A stretch of DNA of 36,873 nucleotides from Patescibacteria group bacterium UBA1370 (lineage in GTDB: Bacteria > Patescibacteriota > Microgenomatia > UBA1400 > PJMF01), in contig DBRK01000009.1 in assembly GCA_002306315.1 (NCBI GenBank), forward strand, positions 1 to 36,873, written 5' to 3'. The position numbers were made by a program, and so were the translations under genes. This document shows, in pieces, positions 1 through 6,776 of the stretch; within the stretch, counting starts at the first letter, position 1; each line of letters begins with the position of its first letter. The notes below the pieces were generated by a model. That model was given only the letters and a program-made list of their open reading frames with translations, was not told the DNA's origin and did not search any database.

Positions 1-2
1 GC

Positions 3-536
3 TGTGCTACGGGAGAGTGGTCAAACGAGCTATCGGCAAAGACCTACTCAGACTTTGTTGCTGCCACAGGGAGTTTAAACACTGAAATCATTGAAGCGGG
101 AATGAAGCAACGAGAGGTTATGGAGGCCGAAGACAGATACGAAAACGGAACAACAGAGCCAGTACTAGAAGAAAGAGTACTTGGGGTGAGTGTCAAGATA
201 AAGGTGGTTAATGAGGACAAAAAGCCTGTACCTGGAGTAAAGGTAACCCTCTACTCTACTCCACGAGAGGCAACAACTAATCAAGATGGTATCGCGTTAT
301 TTGAAGGCGTTGAGCCCGGAGAACATAGGGCGGTGATTGCTTTCAACGGTCAAACCGGAGAACAGAAGATCAGCGTTCCCGAAAATGGAGGAGTTGACGA
401 AATCGACTTTACGATCCAGATTCGAGAAACGTCGCCGTTTAGCAACCCTTGGGTGATTGGTGTGACTGCAATTCTAAGCATCGCGCTTATCGCTGCCATT
501 GTGATCATCTTGAGGCGCCGAACATCAGCGAGTTAA
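3..536 (+). CDS. C-terminal part of a membrane-anchored surface protein with a carboxypeptidase-regulatory-like domain
   Basis: The reading frame is open to the left edge of the window, so the gene begins outside it; the methionine at 102 is probably internal. After an acidic stretch, a beta-sandwich of the carboxypeptidase regulatory / CarboxypepD_reg type is visible (KVTLYSTPREATTNQDG, then GVEPGEHRAVI), the pattern of a small domain in which a loop becomes part of a repeated strand. It is followed by one hydrophobic helix (WVIGVTAILSIALIAAIVII) and a short RRR cytoplasmic tail. This is the layout of an extracellular protein held by a C-terminal membrane anchor. Function beyond surface display cannot be told. 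Confidence 0.6.
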   Translation, partial: CATGEWSNELSAKTYSDFVAATGSLNTEIIEAGMKQREVMEAEDRYENGTTEPVLEERVLGVSVKIKVVNEDKKPVPGVKVTLYSTPREATTNQDGIALFEGVEPGEHRAVIAFNGQTGEQKISVPENGGVDEIDFTIQIRETSPFSNPWVIGVTAILSIALIAAIVIILRRRTSAS

Positions 537-565
537 GCCGCTCCCGTTGGTATGCAAAGATATCT

Positions 566-1314
566 TCAAGATAGATTTAGCCACATTGTATCTCGCTCCA
601 ACACCTGGAAGTCTTCTCCGGTAATGTCGTTATCAGCCCGTATGCCAAGTTTGAACGCGGTGCTATTGAAGAAAATGAGGAAGTCTACATAGGTTTCGAC
701 AGCTTCTTTTAGTTCTTCTATCGTGAGCACTTCACGTGAGCCTTCGTGAATTATCTGGTTGCGCAGTTCAATGACTCTTATGAGGTTTCGTTCCAGATCT
801 TTTGGTAGTTCCTCATCGGTAACGTCCTTTAGCCGCTTTATATGGGTCTTGAAGATTCGGCCCTGGAGGGCGCAGCGGCTTGTTCTGCCAGTTCATCAAG
901 GATTTCGTCGATTGTAGACGCACGAAGCACCTGTTTTACGTTGATATAACCTTTGCGAGCTTCGTCAAGGTTAACGTAGTTATACATGCGCTCCGGGTTT
1001 TGCTTGAAAACCAGGCTGAAGAACTCCTTCAATACGAGCTCAATATAAGTGCTAATCGCTACTACAATCTGGCGCTCAAAGAATTCCAAAGCCCGTGGGA
1101 GCGACAGACCCTGCATCTCTTTGAAAAGAGCGGTGTTGTCCTCGTCCCAAACGATTTTTACTCTCTCAATTGCATTTAACCTGTCTATCTTCTTTTGGAG
1201 AAACTGGTCTTTGAGATCGGGGTCTCTCATCAATGCTCTGATATCTTTGTAGATGTCCACCAGATGTGAAACTAGTACGTACCAGTTTGTGACTCTAAAT
1301 ATCATTGGCTTCAT
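566..1314 (-). pseudogene. HEPN-type protein gene split by a -1 base frameshift
   Basis: The first frame runs 1314 to 838 (158 residues, helical, with FERQIVVAISTYIELVLKEF). The downstream continuation sits in another frame and runs to a TGA at 566-568. It contains ELRNQIIHEGS, an R-N-x3-H motif of HEPN ribonucleases, then a helix EELKEAVETYVDFLIFF. Adding one G to the GGG run at 868-870 (CCC on the coding strand) joins both frames into about 249 residues (...APLQGRIFKTHIKRLKD). The start is supported by GGAGAG five bases upstream of ATG. HEPN proteins act as RNases in toxin-antitoxin and phage-defence systems. The shift could be a real mutation or a sequencing error. No nucleotidyltransferase antitoxin partner is seen. 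Confidence 0.6.
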
Positions 1315-1479
1315 TACTACTCTCCAACACTACTCTCAAACCTGTACTCAAGCGCGATACTAGGGTGAACACGTCTGCTGGTTGTTGTTGGCCTGACGTG
1401 GCACTGGTCATAAAGACTCGGTCATCGGTAGTCAAATCCCACTTGGGAATGACCATATGTCAGGGAAGCTTTTTGGGAC

Positions 1480-1514
1480 AGCACGGCGGGTAGATGTGCT
1501 GTACCCACCGTGCT
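1480..1514. repeat. 13-bp hairpin downstream of the DUF3892 gene
   Basis: AGCACGGCGGGTA (1480-1492) pairs with TACCCACCGTGCT (1502-1514) around a 9-base loop, with one G-U type mismatch. It lies after the leftward DUF3892 gene but is not followed by a T-run on either strand, so it is not a standard intrinsic terminator. It may be an RNA end structure or a protein site. The rest of 1315-1561 shows no gene. Confidence 0.45.
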
Positions 1515-1561
1515 GATACACCCGCCCACTCAAAACTGGAGGTGCGAGTCATCGTAATCAT

Positions 1562-1825
1562 TCAACAATCAGGTAGATCATCCAGATTGTTTCTTGGTGT
1601 ACTGTCTCTATCAGTCCTCAAGTATTTACCCTTGGGTCCGTTTACCACTCGAATGGGGGTATTTTGTCCATCATTCCATGGTACGTAATAGGAGTGGGAA
1701 CCGCTTTCGATATCGCGAATAGCATCCCACTTGAAGCGCGGCGACCACCACTGCGCTGGATTACACAGTGCAGTGATATCACCATCGTCATCTTTTCGGG
1801 TTCGTGTTACAGGTCGTTGTGCCAT
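1562..1825 (-). CDS. DUF3892 family protein
   Basis: The 87-residue product matches the DUF3892 pattern: a short basic start (MAQRPVTRTRK), DGDITALCNP, W-SPR-K--AI-DIE-G-H-YYV, then GKYLRTD-D-T-RNNLDDLP. The family is small and its function is unknown. The internal ATG at 1825 is chosen as the start because AAAGGAG lies eight bases upstream; an in-frame ATG at 1849 would place the ribosome binding site inside the coding sequence. It is the second gene of a leftward pair after the basic peptide gene at 1875-1994, sharing its MAQ start. Confidence 0.7.
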   Translation of the reverse strand: MAQRPVTRTRKDDDGDITALCNPAQWWSPRFKWDAIRDIESGSHSYYVPWNDGQNTPIRVVNGPKGKYLRTDRDSTPRNNLDDLPDC

Positions 1826-1844
1826 TCTAAAAACTCCTTTTACT

Positions 1845-1857
1845 AGCACTAAGTGCT
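1845..1857. repeat. Short perfect palindrome AGCACT-A-AGTGCT
   Basis: Six-base arms around a single A, just upstream of the DUF3892 ribosome binding site and between it and the basic peptide gene. It could be an operator or a weak RNA hairpin. The evidence is only symmetry. Confidence 0.25.
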
Positions 1858-1874
1858 TTCTCTTGCTGACGTCG

Positions 1875-1994
1875 CTAGTTTGGTGTTGAGCGTCGATGCG
1901 GACGAACAGATACGGATTTCTGCTTGCCGCCCGGAGATCGGCGGTTATGTGGCTTTACTGGTACAATCTTCTTACCCTTGCGGGTCTGAGCCAT
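1875..1994 (-). CDS. 39-residue highly basic peptide with a repeated V-[KR]-P-H-x-R-R motif
   Basis: ATG at 1994 is preceded by AAAGGAGGTGA, an almost perfect Shine-Dalgarno sequence and the strongest in the window. The frame runs MAQTRKGKKIVPVKPH... to a TAG at 1875-1877. The peptide is rich in Lys, Arg and His and has two copies of a motif: VKPHNRRSP and VRPHRRSTP. Such composition suggests nucleic-acid binding, but I recognise no named family. It is the promoter-proximal gene of the leftward pair with DUF3892, and is divergent from the sigma-like gene across the inverted repeat at 2077-2108. Confidence 0.6.
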   Translation of the reverse strand: MAQTRKGKKIVPVKPHNRRSPGGKQKSVSVRPHRRSTPN

Positions 1995-2076
1995 TCTTCT
2001 CACCTCCTTTCAGTAGGTACTTGTCTTCACTTGGGACACACTGTCCCCTTATTCTTTACTACTGGTCTCGGAATAT

Positions 2077-2108
2077 TTTTCGCCAAAACTGACCTCTTTT
2101 GGCGAAAA
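2077..2108. promoter_or_regulatory. Perfect 12-bp inverted repeat between divergent genes (candidate operator)
   Basis: TTTTCGCCAAAA (2077-2088), 8 bases, then TTTTGGCGAAAA (2097-2108). The arms are exact complements, and each arm is itself nearly symmetric. The site lies between the leftward peptide/DUF3892 pair and the rightward sigma-like operon, and ends 19 bases before a TATAAT box for the rightward operon. This is where a regulator would cover the -35 region. There is no T-run typical of a terminator. Confidence 0.55.
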
Positions 2109-2127
2109 TGTCTATCACGTCAGTATC

Positions 2128-2133
2128 TATAAT
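2128..2133 (+). promoter_or_regulatory. TATAAT -10 box for the sigma-like operon
   Basis: A consensus TATAAT lies 47 bases before the GTG start of the sigma-like gene. The hexamer 17 bases upstream (AAAATG) is a poor -35, and the inverted repeat arm sits in that place. This is consistent with activator-dependent or alternative recognition. Confidence 0.45.
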
Positions 2134-2180
2134 TAGAGGTTCAAGGCCGTATTTCATCGCGAAGAGGGTTTAGAACAAGT

Positions 2181-2825
2181 GTGGAGATAAAGACATTCGA
2201 AGACCTCGAACTTGAAGCCAACAGGAAAAGAATCGGGAAGCTTCTGTGCGCCGTATCGCGAGTATGGGCAGGAAGATATCCCCAGTTAGATTATGGGTTA
2301 AACGGCGAACTAGCTTTGGGAGTCACCCATGAGGATATTGTTCAAACCGTTATCCAGAAGGCTATCAGCGGAGAGCGGCGTTGGGATCCCAAGAAGGGTG
2401 AGCTTGAGCCCTGGCTCAAAGAGCAAGTTAAGAGCGAGGTCTCAAATCTAGCTACCAAGGCCGCAACCTTGCGCGAGTCGGTTCTTCCAGAAGTTCAACC
2501 AGAGGAAGGAAGCCTTGATCGGCTCGAATTCAGTTCACGCTCTGTCGCCGATTCGTTGTTCACCCAGCCTAAAACACCTGAAGCAGTCATGTTGACCAGA
2601 GAGCGGATTCAACAGGAAGCCGATCTGATAATGGCGGCCCCTGACGGTGATCCCGAATTAGAACAACTTCTTGACGTAATACTCGAGACCCACTTAGTCA
2701 AACCGGCTGAGCTAGCTCAACGATTAAATCGTCCGGTCGACGAAGTCTACCATCTACTCAGAAAGCTCCGCCGCCGGATTAACCAGCGTAAAAAGGAAAG
2801 CCTAGTTCATGCGCAGGCCAATTGA
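2181..2825 (+). CDS. RNA polymerase sigma-70-like factor (sigma-24 type)
   Basis: The 214-residue protein has a region-2-like stretch near residues 45-90 (THEDIVQTVIQKAISGE, W-P-KGEL-PWL), as in ECF-like factors, and a region-4-like helix-turn-helix near 172-205 (VKPAELAQRLNRPVDEVYHL followed by basic RKLRRRINQRKK). It should direct RNA polymerase to specific promoters or act as a sigma-like DNA-binding regulator. The start is GTG; GAGG lies about 13 bases upstream, which is far. It overlaps the next gene by 17 bases, so the three rightward genes are probably translated from one message. It may instead be a phage-type sigma-like regulator. Confidence 0.6.
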   Translation: MEIKTFEDLELEANRKRIGKLLCAVSRVWAGRYPQLDYGLNGELALGVTHEDIVQTVIQKAISGERRWDPKKGELEPWLKEQVKSEVSNLATKAATLRESVLPEVQPEEGSLDRLEFSSRSVADSLFTQPKTPEAVMLTRERIQQEADLIMAAPDGDPELEQLLDVILETHLVKPAELAQRLNRPVDEVYHLLRKLRRRINQRKKESLVHAQAN

Positions 2826-3234
2826 GACCGAAGACGAACTTCTGCAAACAGTCTATCAGTTGTTTGCAGAGATCGACCCAGAGACACCTGATGAGGTCGA
2901 TGAGATTATCGAAGCAGGCGGCAACGATCCAGAAGCTCTGGCCGAGCAGATGGATGCGTTGATCGCCCGCGTTCTTACCCAATCACCCCTTCTCTGGCGC
3001 ATGCGCGCACAAAGAGAGATTAGAAACAAGCGCCTGCAACTTCAAAGCTTTATTTCTTTCGACAGACCAGCAAACCGCGAAGCAGTCCAGGAGTTACTCG
3101 AAAAGCTGCGGGTACGCAACCCTTCTATTTATGCTTATTATCGGAACTTCGAGTCTGAAAGCGATGAAGATTTCGCGACATTCCGAGCCGAGCTGGAGTA
3201 TCTCCTGAGTGAGGCCGATACTGAGGAAGAATAG
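2809..3234 (+). CDS. Acidic hypothetical protein between sigma-like factor and ImmA/IrrE protease
   Basis: The 141-residue protein is acidic at both ends (ETEDELLQTVYQLF, DPETPDEVDEIIEAGG; ends SEADTEEE), largely helical, with a central basic patch (LLWRMRAQREIRNKRLQLQ). I recognise no family. It overlaps the sigma-like gene by 17 bases and ends two bases before the protease start. By position it could be an anti-sigma factor or a substrate of the protease, but this is inference only. Confidence 0.5.
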   Translation: MRRPIETEDELLQTVYQLFAEIDPETPDEVDEIIEAGGNDPEALAEQMDALIARVLTQSPLLWRMRAQREIRNKRLQLQSFISFDRPANREAVQELLEKLRVRNPSIYAYYRNFESESDEDFATFRAELEYLLSEADTEEE

Positions 3235-3236
3235 CT

Positions 3237-4046
3237 TTGATATCCCCGGAATCTGCGGCAAAACGAATCTTGCGGGACCTAAGCATCACGACGGTTGATG
3301 ATCTACAATACCTCGAAGAGATCGCTTACTCCCGTGGTGCCCTTGTTCAATACGCTCGTTTGACTGGCGCAGAAGCTCGAATCAGTATTGTTGGAGATAA
3401 GGCTGTCATCACTATAGCTGATTCAATCTCAAACCGTCACCGCCAGCGGTTTAATATTGCACACGAATTGGGCCATTTTGAGCTTCACCGGAGAAGACGT
3501 CCGAGGTCTAGTTGTACTTCTGCCGACTTAGGCAGCTGGTCAGACAAAGAAACGTCTCGTGACCCAGAGCGGGAGGCCAACACATTCGCCGCTGCTCTCC
3601 TTCTCCCTGAGGCTTTTTTCGCTGCTCTGTGTGACGAAGCTGATCCATCACTTGACCGTGTTTCAGAGCTTGCTGCCCGGTTCAACGTTTCCCTAACGGC
3701 AACCGCCCTACGGTATATACACTTCTCACCTGAGCCTTGTGTAGTCATCTTATCCGAAGGAGATAGAGCCACCTGGGCTATTCCTAATGCCGCTTTCCGG
3801 GAGCTTGGCGTTTATATTGAATCTCGAGTACGCTTGGATTCATCATCACTCGCCCACAGAGCGTTCCAGAAAAAGAACAGCCGGGTGGTGGGAAAAGTTC
3901 GACTTGATACCTGGGCCGCACCAGGCCAATACGATCCCGACGCATTAGTTCGAGAGGAATCCTGGTACTCTGAAGATTTCGGTTCTGTCCTAACTCTTCT
4001 TTGGGCTAATGAGGATATTTACGATGATGACTTATGGGAACTGTAG
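3237..4046 (+). CDS. ImmA/IrrE family zinc metallo-endopeptidase
   Basis: The zinc site HELGH is at residues 76-80, preceded by RQRFNIAHELGHFELH as in the family, and the third ligand lies in EREANTFAAALLLP (Glu about 113). The C-terminal part (about residues 140-269) is a variable sensor-like region. ImmA of ICEBs1 and IrrE/PprI of Deinococcus cleave repressors in response to DNA damage or signals. The start is TTG, two bases after the previous stop. There is no adjacent XRE repressor as in ImmR-ImmA; the neighbours are instead a sigma-like factor and an acidic protein. Confidence 0.8.
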   Translation: MISPESAAKRILRDLSITTVDDLQYLEEIAYSRGALVQYARLTGAEARISIVGDKAVITIADSISNRHRQRFNIAHELGHFELHRRRRPRSSCTSADLGSWSDKETSRDPEREANTFAAALLLPEAFFAALCDEADPSLDRVSELAARFNVSLTATALRYIHFSPEPCVVILSEGDRATWAIPNAAFRELGVYIESRVRLDSSSLAHRAFQKKNSRVVGKVRLDTWAAPGQYDPDALVREESWYSEDFGSVLTLLWANEDIYDDDLWEL

Positions 4047-4163
4047 CTGACGATTATGCGGCGCGTGAAGGCTATGTGCTGCTATCCTATCGATAATACA
4101 AGTTAGTCGCTGGCGTCAGGTCGCCCATCAATTTCTGGGAGCCAACCTGAACGAAGAATGTAG

Positions 4164-4811
4164 CCAAATCAAGACTCTGGCACATCTGACTTCTGCCGCC
4201 TGTTCCTGGATGAATTGCCCTTATTTTCACGACCGGCGTTAGAATCACTCCGGGAACCGCTGGAGAGCGGTTGGATTACTTTAACCAGGGGGTCGGGCAG
4301 CATCCGTTATCCGGCTAGATTCAGCTTGATTGCCGCAGCCAATCCTTGCCCGTGTGGGTTTATGGGCACTAATGCCGGAACTTGCACTTGCACACCCTCG
4401 ATGTTAGACCGGTATCAAGCCAAAATCTCCGGACCGCTCAGGGATAGGATTGACATGACGGTTTATTTGGAAGCAGCTTCACCCACAACTTTGCGTAATC
4501 AAAGAAACGACAAGCTGCTGCAAGAATTCCAAGAGATGGTGCTATCTGCCCAAGAAATTCAACAACACCGTTACCGAAAGGAAATAATTTCTAACAATTC
4601 AGAGCTGACTTCAAAAACCGCCCGTCTGTATTGTCCTCTCTCAGAGGAAGCGGAAAAATTGTTGGTCAGCGCAGCTAGCCGCTTGCAGCTGTCTACCAGA
4701 GGCTACTTTAGCGTCCTCAAGGTCGCCCGAACCATATCCGACCTGGAAAAAAAACAAGTCATCAGCAAAACACATTTGGCTGAAGCACTACAGTTCAGAA
4801 TCGGCACTTAA
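4164..4811 (+). pseudogene. Truncated comM/yifB-like Mg-chelatase ATPase remnant
   Basis: From 4200 the frame reads LFLDELPLFSRPALESLREP, then RYPARFSLIAAANPCPCG, SGPLRDRIDM and a C-terminal STRGYFSVLKVARTISDLE. These are the Walker B region, sensor region and C-terminal domain of ComM/YifB, a AAA+ helicase used in natural transformation. The N-terminal half (Lon-like domain and Walker A) is missing. An in-frame stop lies at 4161, and upstream sequence shows a possible decayed match in a shifted frame (TLAH near 4173-4184, where LAH is expected before LFLDE). A TTG at 4215 gives the longest intact frame, but this lies inside the Walker B region. It is therefore read as a remnant at the accessory boundary. 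Confidence 0.7.
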
Positions 4812-4840
4812 ACAATACTCAGGTTGGGCAAACCCAGTGC

Positions 4841-4846
4841 TACAAT
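4841..4846 (+). promoter_or_regulatory. TACAAT -10 box, leaderless start of the CAP gene
   Basis: The box ends eight bases before the ATG at 4855, placing transcription start at or within a base or two of the start codon. No ribosome binding site fits between them. Confidence 0.45.
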
Positions 4847-4854
4847 GAAGACAA

Positions 4855-5448
4855 ATGTCAAATCTTGCCCTGCGCCAGGGTTTGCTGGTTTTGTTAATAT
4901 TGGTACTGGCACAAGCGATAACCTACTTGCCCAATGTGGTTTCGCTGATAAAAAATCGTCCCAAAAATCCCCCTATCTCCACCAACACCGCGTTGAAAAA
5001 CGATTCATCCGCAAATCAGATTAAGGGTGTTGAGGCTGACCAAAACCCAGAAATTAACAAAGAACAGTTTTACCTCCTCATCAATGCTTACCGCAAAGAA
5101 AACAAACTCAGCCCTCTATTAGCTCATCCTTCGCTGGAAATCAGCGCTACCAGCAAACTTGCTGATATGATTCAAAAAAAATACTTCCGCCATCAAGATG
5201 TGCAGGCCAAGCTGACTTGGCATTTCCTCACCAACACCGGCTACCAGTACAAGCGGGCGGGAGAGAATCTGTCTTTTGGACTAAATACCCCTTGGCAGGT
5301 CTTGCAAGCCTGGATCGACAGCCCTGAGCATAATGCCTTGCTTCTGGATTCAACATTTGAACATATGGGGTTAGCCAGCGATTGTCAGGCGCTAAGCTCG
5401 TATGCCGGCGGCGGCTGCATCGTTGTCCTGCATTTTGGTTTAAAATAG
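4855..5448 (+). CDS. CAP/SCP-domain secreted or membrane-anchored protein
   Basis: The N-terminus has one hydrophobic segment (about residues 8-32, GLLVLLILVLAQAITYL) that serves as signal or anchor, then a low-complexity linker. The CAP domain spans about residues 70-197: INAYRKENKLSPL, a His in YFRHQD, YKRAGENLSFG, and WIDSPEHNALLLDSTFEHMG, including the GENL and SPEHN motifs of the SCP/PR-1 family. Bacterial members are extracellular; their substrates are mostly unknown. The gene converges with uppP, with 12 bases between the stops. Confidence 0.8.
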   Translation: MSNLALRQGLLVLLILVLAQAITYLPNVVSLIKNRPKNPPISTNTALKNDSSANQIKGVEADQNPEINKEQFYLLINAYRKENKLSPLLAHPSLEISATSKLADMIQKKYFRHQDVQAKLTWHFLTNTGYQYKRAGENLSFGLNTPWQVLQAWIDSPEHNALLLDSTFEHMGLASDCQALSSYAGGGCIVVLHFGLK

Positions 5449-5460
5449 GAAAAAGTTAGA

Positions 5461-6240
5461 TTAAAACCCGCCTCTGTACTCTAGGATCAATATCCCCACA
5501 CCCACCAGAAAACAGTAATAGGCAAACCACTGAAACTTTGCCGTTTTCATCATGTAGTGTAGCAATTTCAGGCTCATTAGTCCGGTCACAAAAGCTGCGC
5601 TGCCTGCCAACAACAACGGCAGAATACCTATCCGGTTTACTTCGCTTAGGTCCTGCCTCGTTAACAGCAACACTACCGCCCCCAAGATAGCCGGAATTGA
5701 TAACAGAAAGGAAAAACGGAATGCTTCCTCCCGATCAACCTTCTGGGAAATTCCTCCAAGAACAGTGGAACCCGACCTTGATATACCTGGCAACACTGCC
5801 AACATTTGCACGATACCGACAATAAAAGCCTTGCGTTCAGTCAACTGCTCACTCTTGAATTTGGCATTATTCTGCCGTTCCAAAAAATTGTCAGTAAACA
5901 AATTAATCATACCGGTAATAATCAGCATGACTGCTACAAACGCGGTGCTCCCTGCCAAAAACTGCACCCTGTCGATTAGCAACCCGCCTGCCAGCACTAT
6001 CGGCAAACTACCAAAAAGGATATAACCGGCTTGCCGGGCTGTCAGACTCAGCAAATCCTTCCAGAAAAAAATAATCACCGCCAACAAAGTAGTCACATGC
6101 AAAAAGATTTCAAAGAAAAGCGATGGCGAAGAAATATCAAAAATATCCTGAAGGATCGCCAAATGGCCGCTGCTGGATACCGGCAGAAATTCGGTTAAAC
6201 CTTGGATAATACCCAATATGACAAGCTCAAAAATTTGCAT
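5461..6240 (-). CDS. uppP: Undecaprenyl-diphosphatase
   Basis: BacA/UppP family, 259 residues, polytopic. Motif GLTEFLPVSSSGHL is near the N-terminus and PGISRSGSTVLGG in the middle; these form the active site that removes a phosphate from undecaprenyl diphosphate, recycling the lipid carrier for cell wall synthesis. The start is placed at 6240 (MQIFELVILG) rather than 6264, because a TATAAT box (6263-6268 on the reverse strand) overlaps the upstream ATG. Weak AGAGAAG precedes the chosen start. It works in the same pathway as the penicillin-binding protein at 17.5-20.5 kb. Confidence 0.92.
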   Translation of the reverse strand: MQIFELVILGIIQGLTEFLPVSSSGHLAILQDIFDISSPSLFFEIFLHVTTLLAVIIFFWKDLLSLTARQAGYILFGSLPIVLAGGLLIDRVQFLAGSTAFVAVMLIITGMINLFTDNFLERQNNAKFKSEQLTERKAFIVGIVQMLAVLPGISRSGSTVLGGISQKVDREEAFRFSFLLSIPAILGAVVLLLTRQDLSEVNRIGILPLLLAGSAAFVTGLMSLKLLHYMMKTAKFQWFAYYCFLVGVGILILEYRGGF

Positions 6241-6262
6241 AGTTGCTTCTCTAACACGCACC

Positions 6263-6268
6263 ATTATA
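6263..6268 (-). promoter_or_regulatory. TATAAT -10 box for uppP
   Basis: Consensus TATAAT on the reverse strand, 22 bases before the uppP start, directly after the rnpB terminator. The -35 is weak. Confidence 0.45.
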
Positions 6269-6295
6269 CGGAGTTCAGGTAAAGTTTCTATAGGA

Positions 6296-6332
6296 GAGAA
6301 AACATAATCCCCAGTGTTGAACTGGGGATTAT
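6296..6332 (-). terminator. Intrinsic terminator of rnpB
   Basis: On the reverse strand ATAATCCCCAGT pairs perfectly with ACTGGGGATTAT (12 bp, 5-base loop, 6304-6332), followed by GTTTTCTC. It directly follows the RNase P RNA. Confidence 0.8.
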
Positions 6333-6342
6333 TGATGTTTTC

Positions 6343-6698
6343 CTCTGAAGCCTATAAGCCGGATTCTGTAATAGGTAATGATTTATCTATTGCCTGGAGC
6401 TTTATCACCGTTCCGCTCTGGGCGGAAAAGGGCACAGATCCATTTCGGTGAAGATCGCCAGTTGCAGCTGGGAGGATTGCCGCCCGCTGCCGCTTGAAGC
6501 GGAAGCCGGCGCCCCATCGCTTGGCCGTTTCACCCGGCGCTACCCGGTTCGTCACTGTTGCTCTAACTGTATCCGCCTTCGCCGTGGGCGCCGGCGGACC
6601 TCTTGCCTAAGCTCCTTCAGGAGCCATCGCAAGACACCGTCTGTACTGCTGTCCGGACTTTCCTCCCCTGAATAAACAGAGGCCATTACCCGGCTTCA
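6343..6698 (-). ncRNA. rnpB: RNase P RNA (bacterial type)
   Basis: Conserved core elements are present on the reverse strand: GAGGAAAGTCCGGACA (CR-I/P4 5' strand) near the 5' end, and ACAGAATCCGGCTTATAG (CR-V/P4 3' strand) near the 3' end. The ends pair as P1: TGAAGCC at about 6691-6697 with GGCTTCA at about 6346-6352. Length is about 355 bases, normal for bacteria. A TAAAAT box lies just upstream and an intrinsic terminator follows. RNase P trims the 5' leaders of tRNAs. Exact ends are estimated. Confidence 0.92.
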
Positions 6699-6776
6699 AA
6701 GGTAGCGTATTTTAACACATTTTGGGGGAAATTTCACCTGTTGCTGCCTACAAAAAGCTCTTGTCACCAAACAAAA

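Noticed and set aside
880..1179. 99-residue open frame on the + strand
   Set aside because: Antisense to the HEPN gene, which has a good ribosome binding site and motif.
1480..1514. Hairpin as an intrinsic terminator
   Set aside because: No T-run follows on either strand; kept only as an inverted repeat.
1853..2132. Two overlapping + strand frames of about 79 residues
   Set aside because: They overlap the better supported reverse-strand peptide gene and the inverted repeat, and show no ribosome binding site.
4034..4096. 20-residue frame overlapping the protease stop
   Set aside because: Too short, no ribosome binding site; possibly chance or a remnant of a lost gene.
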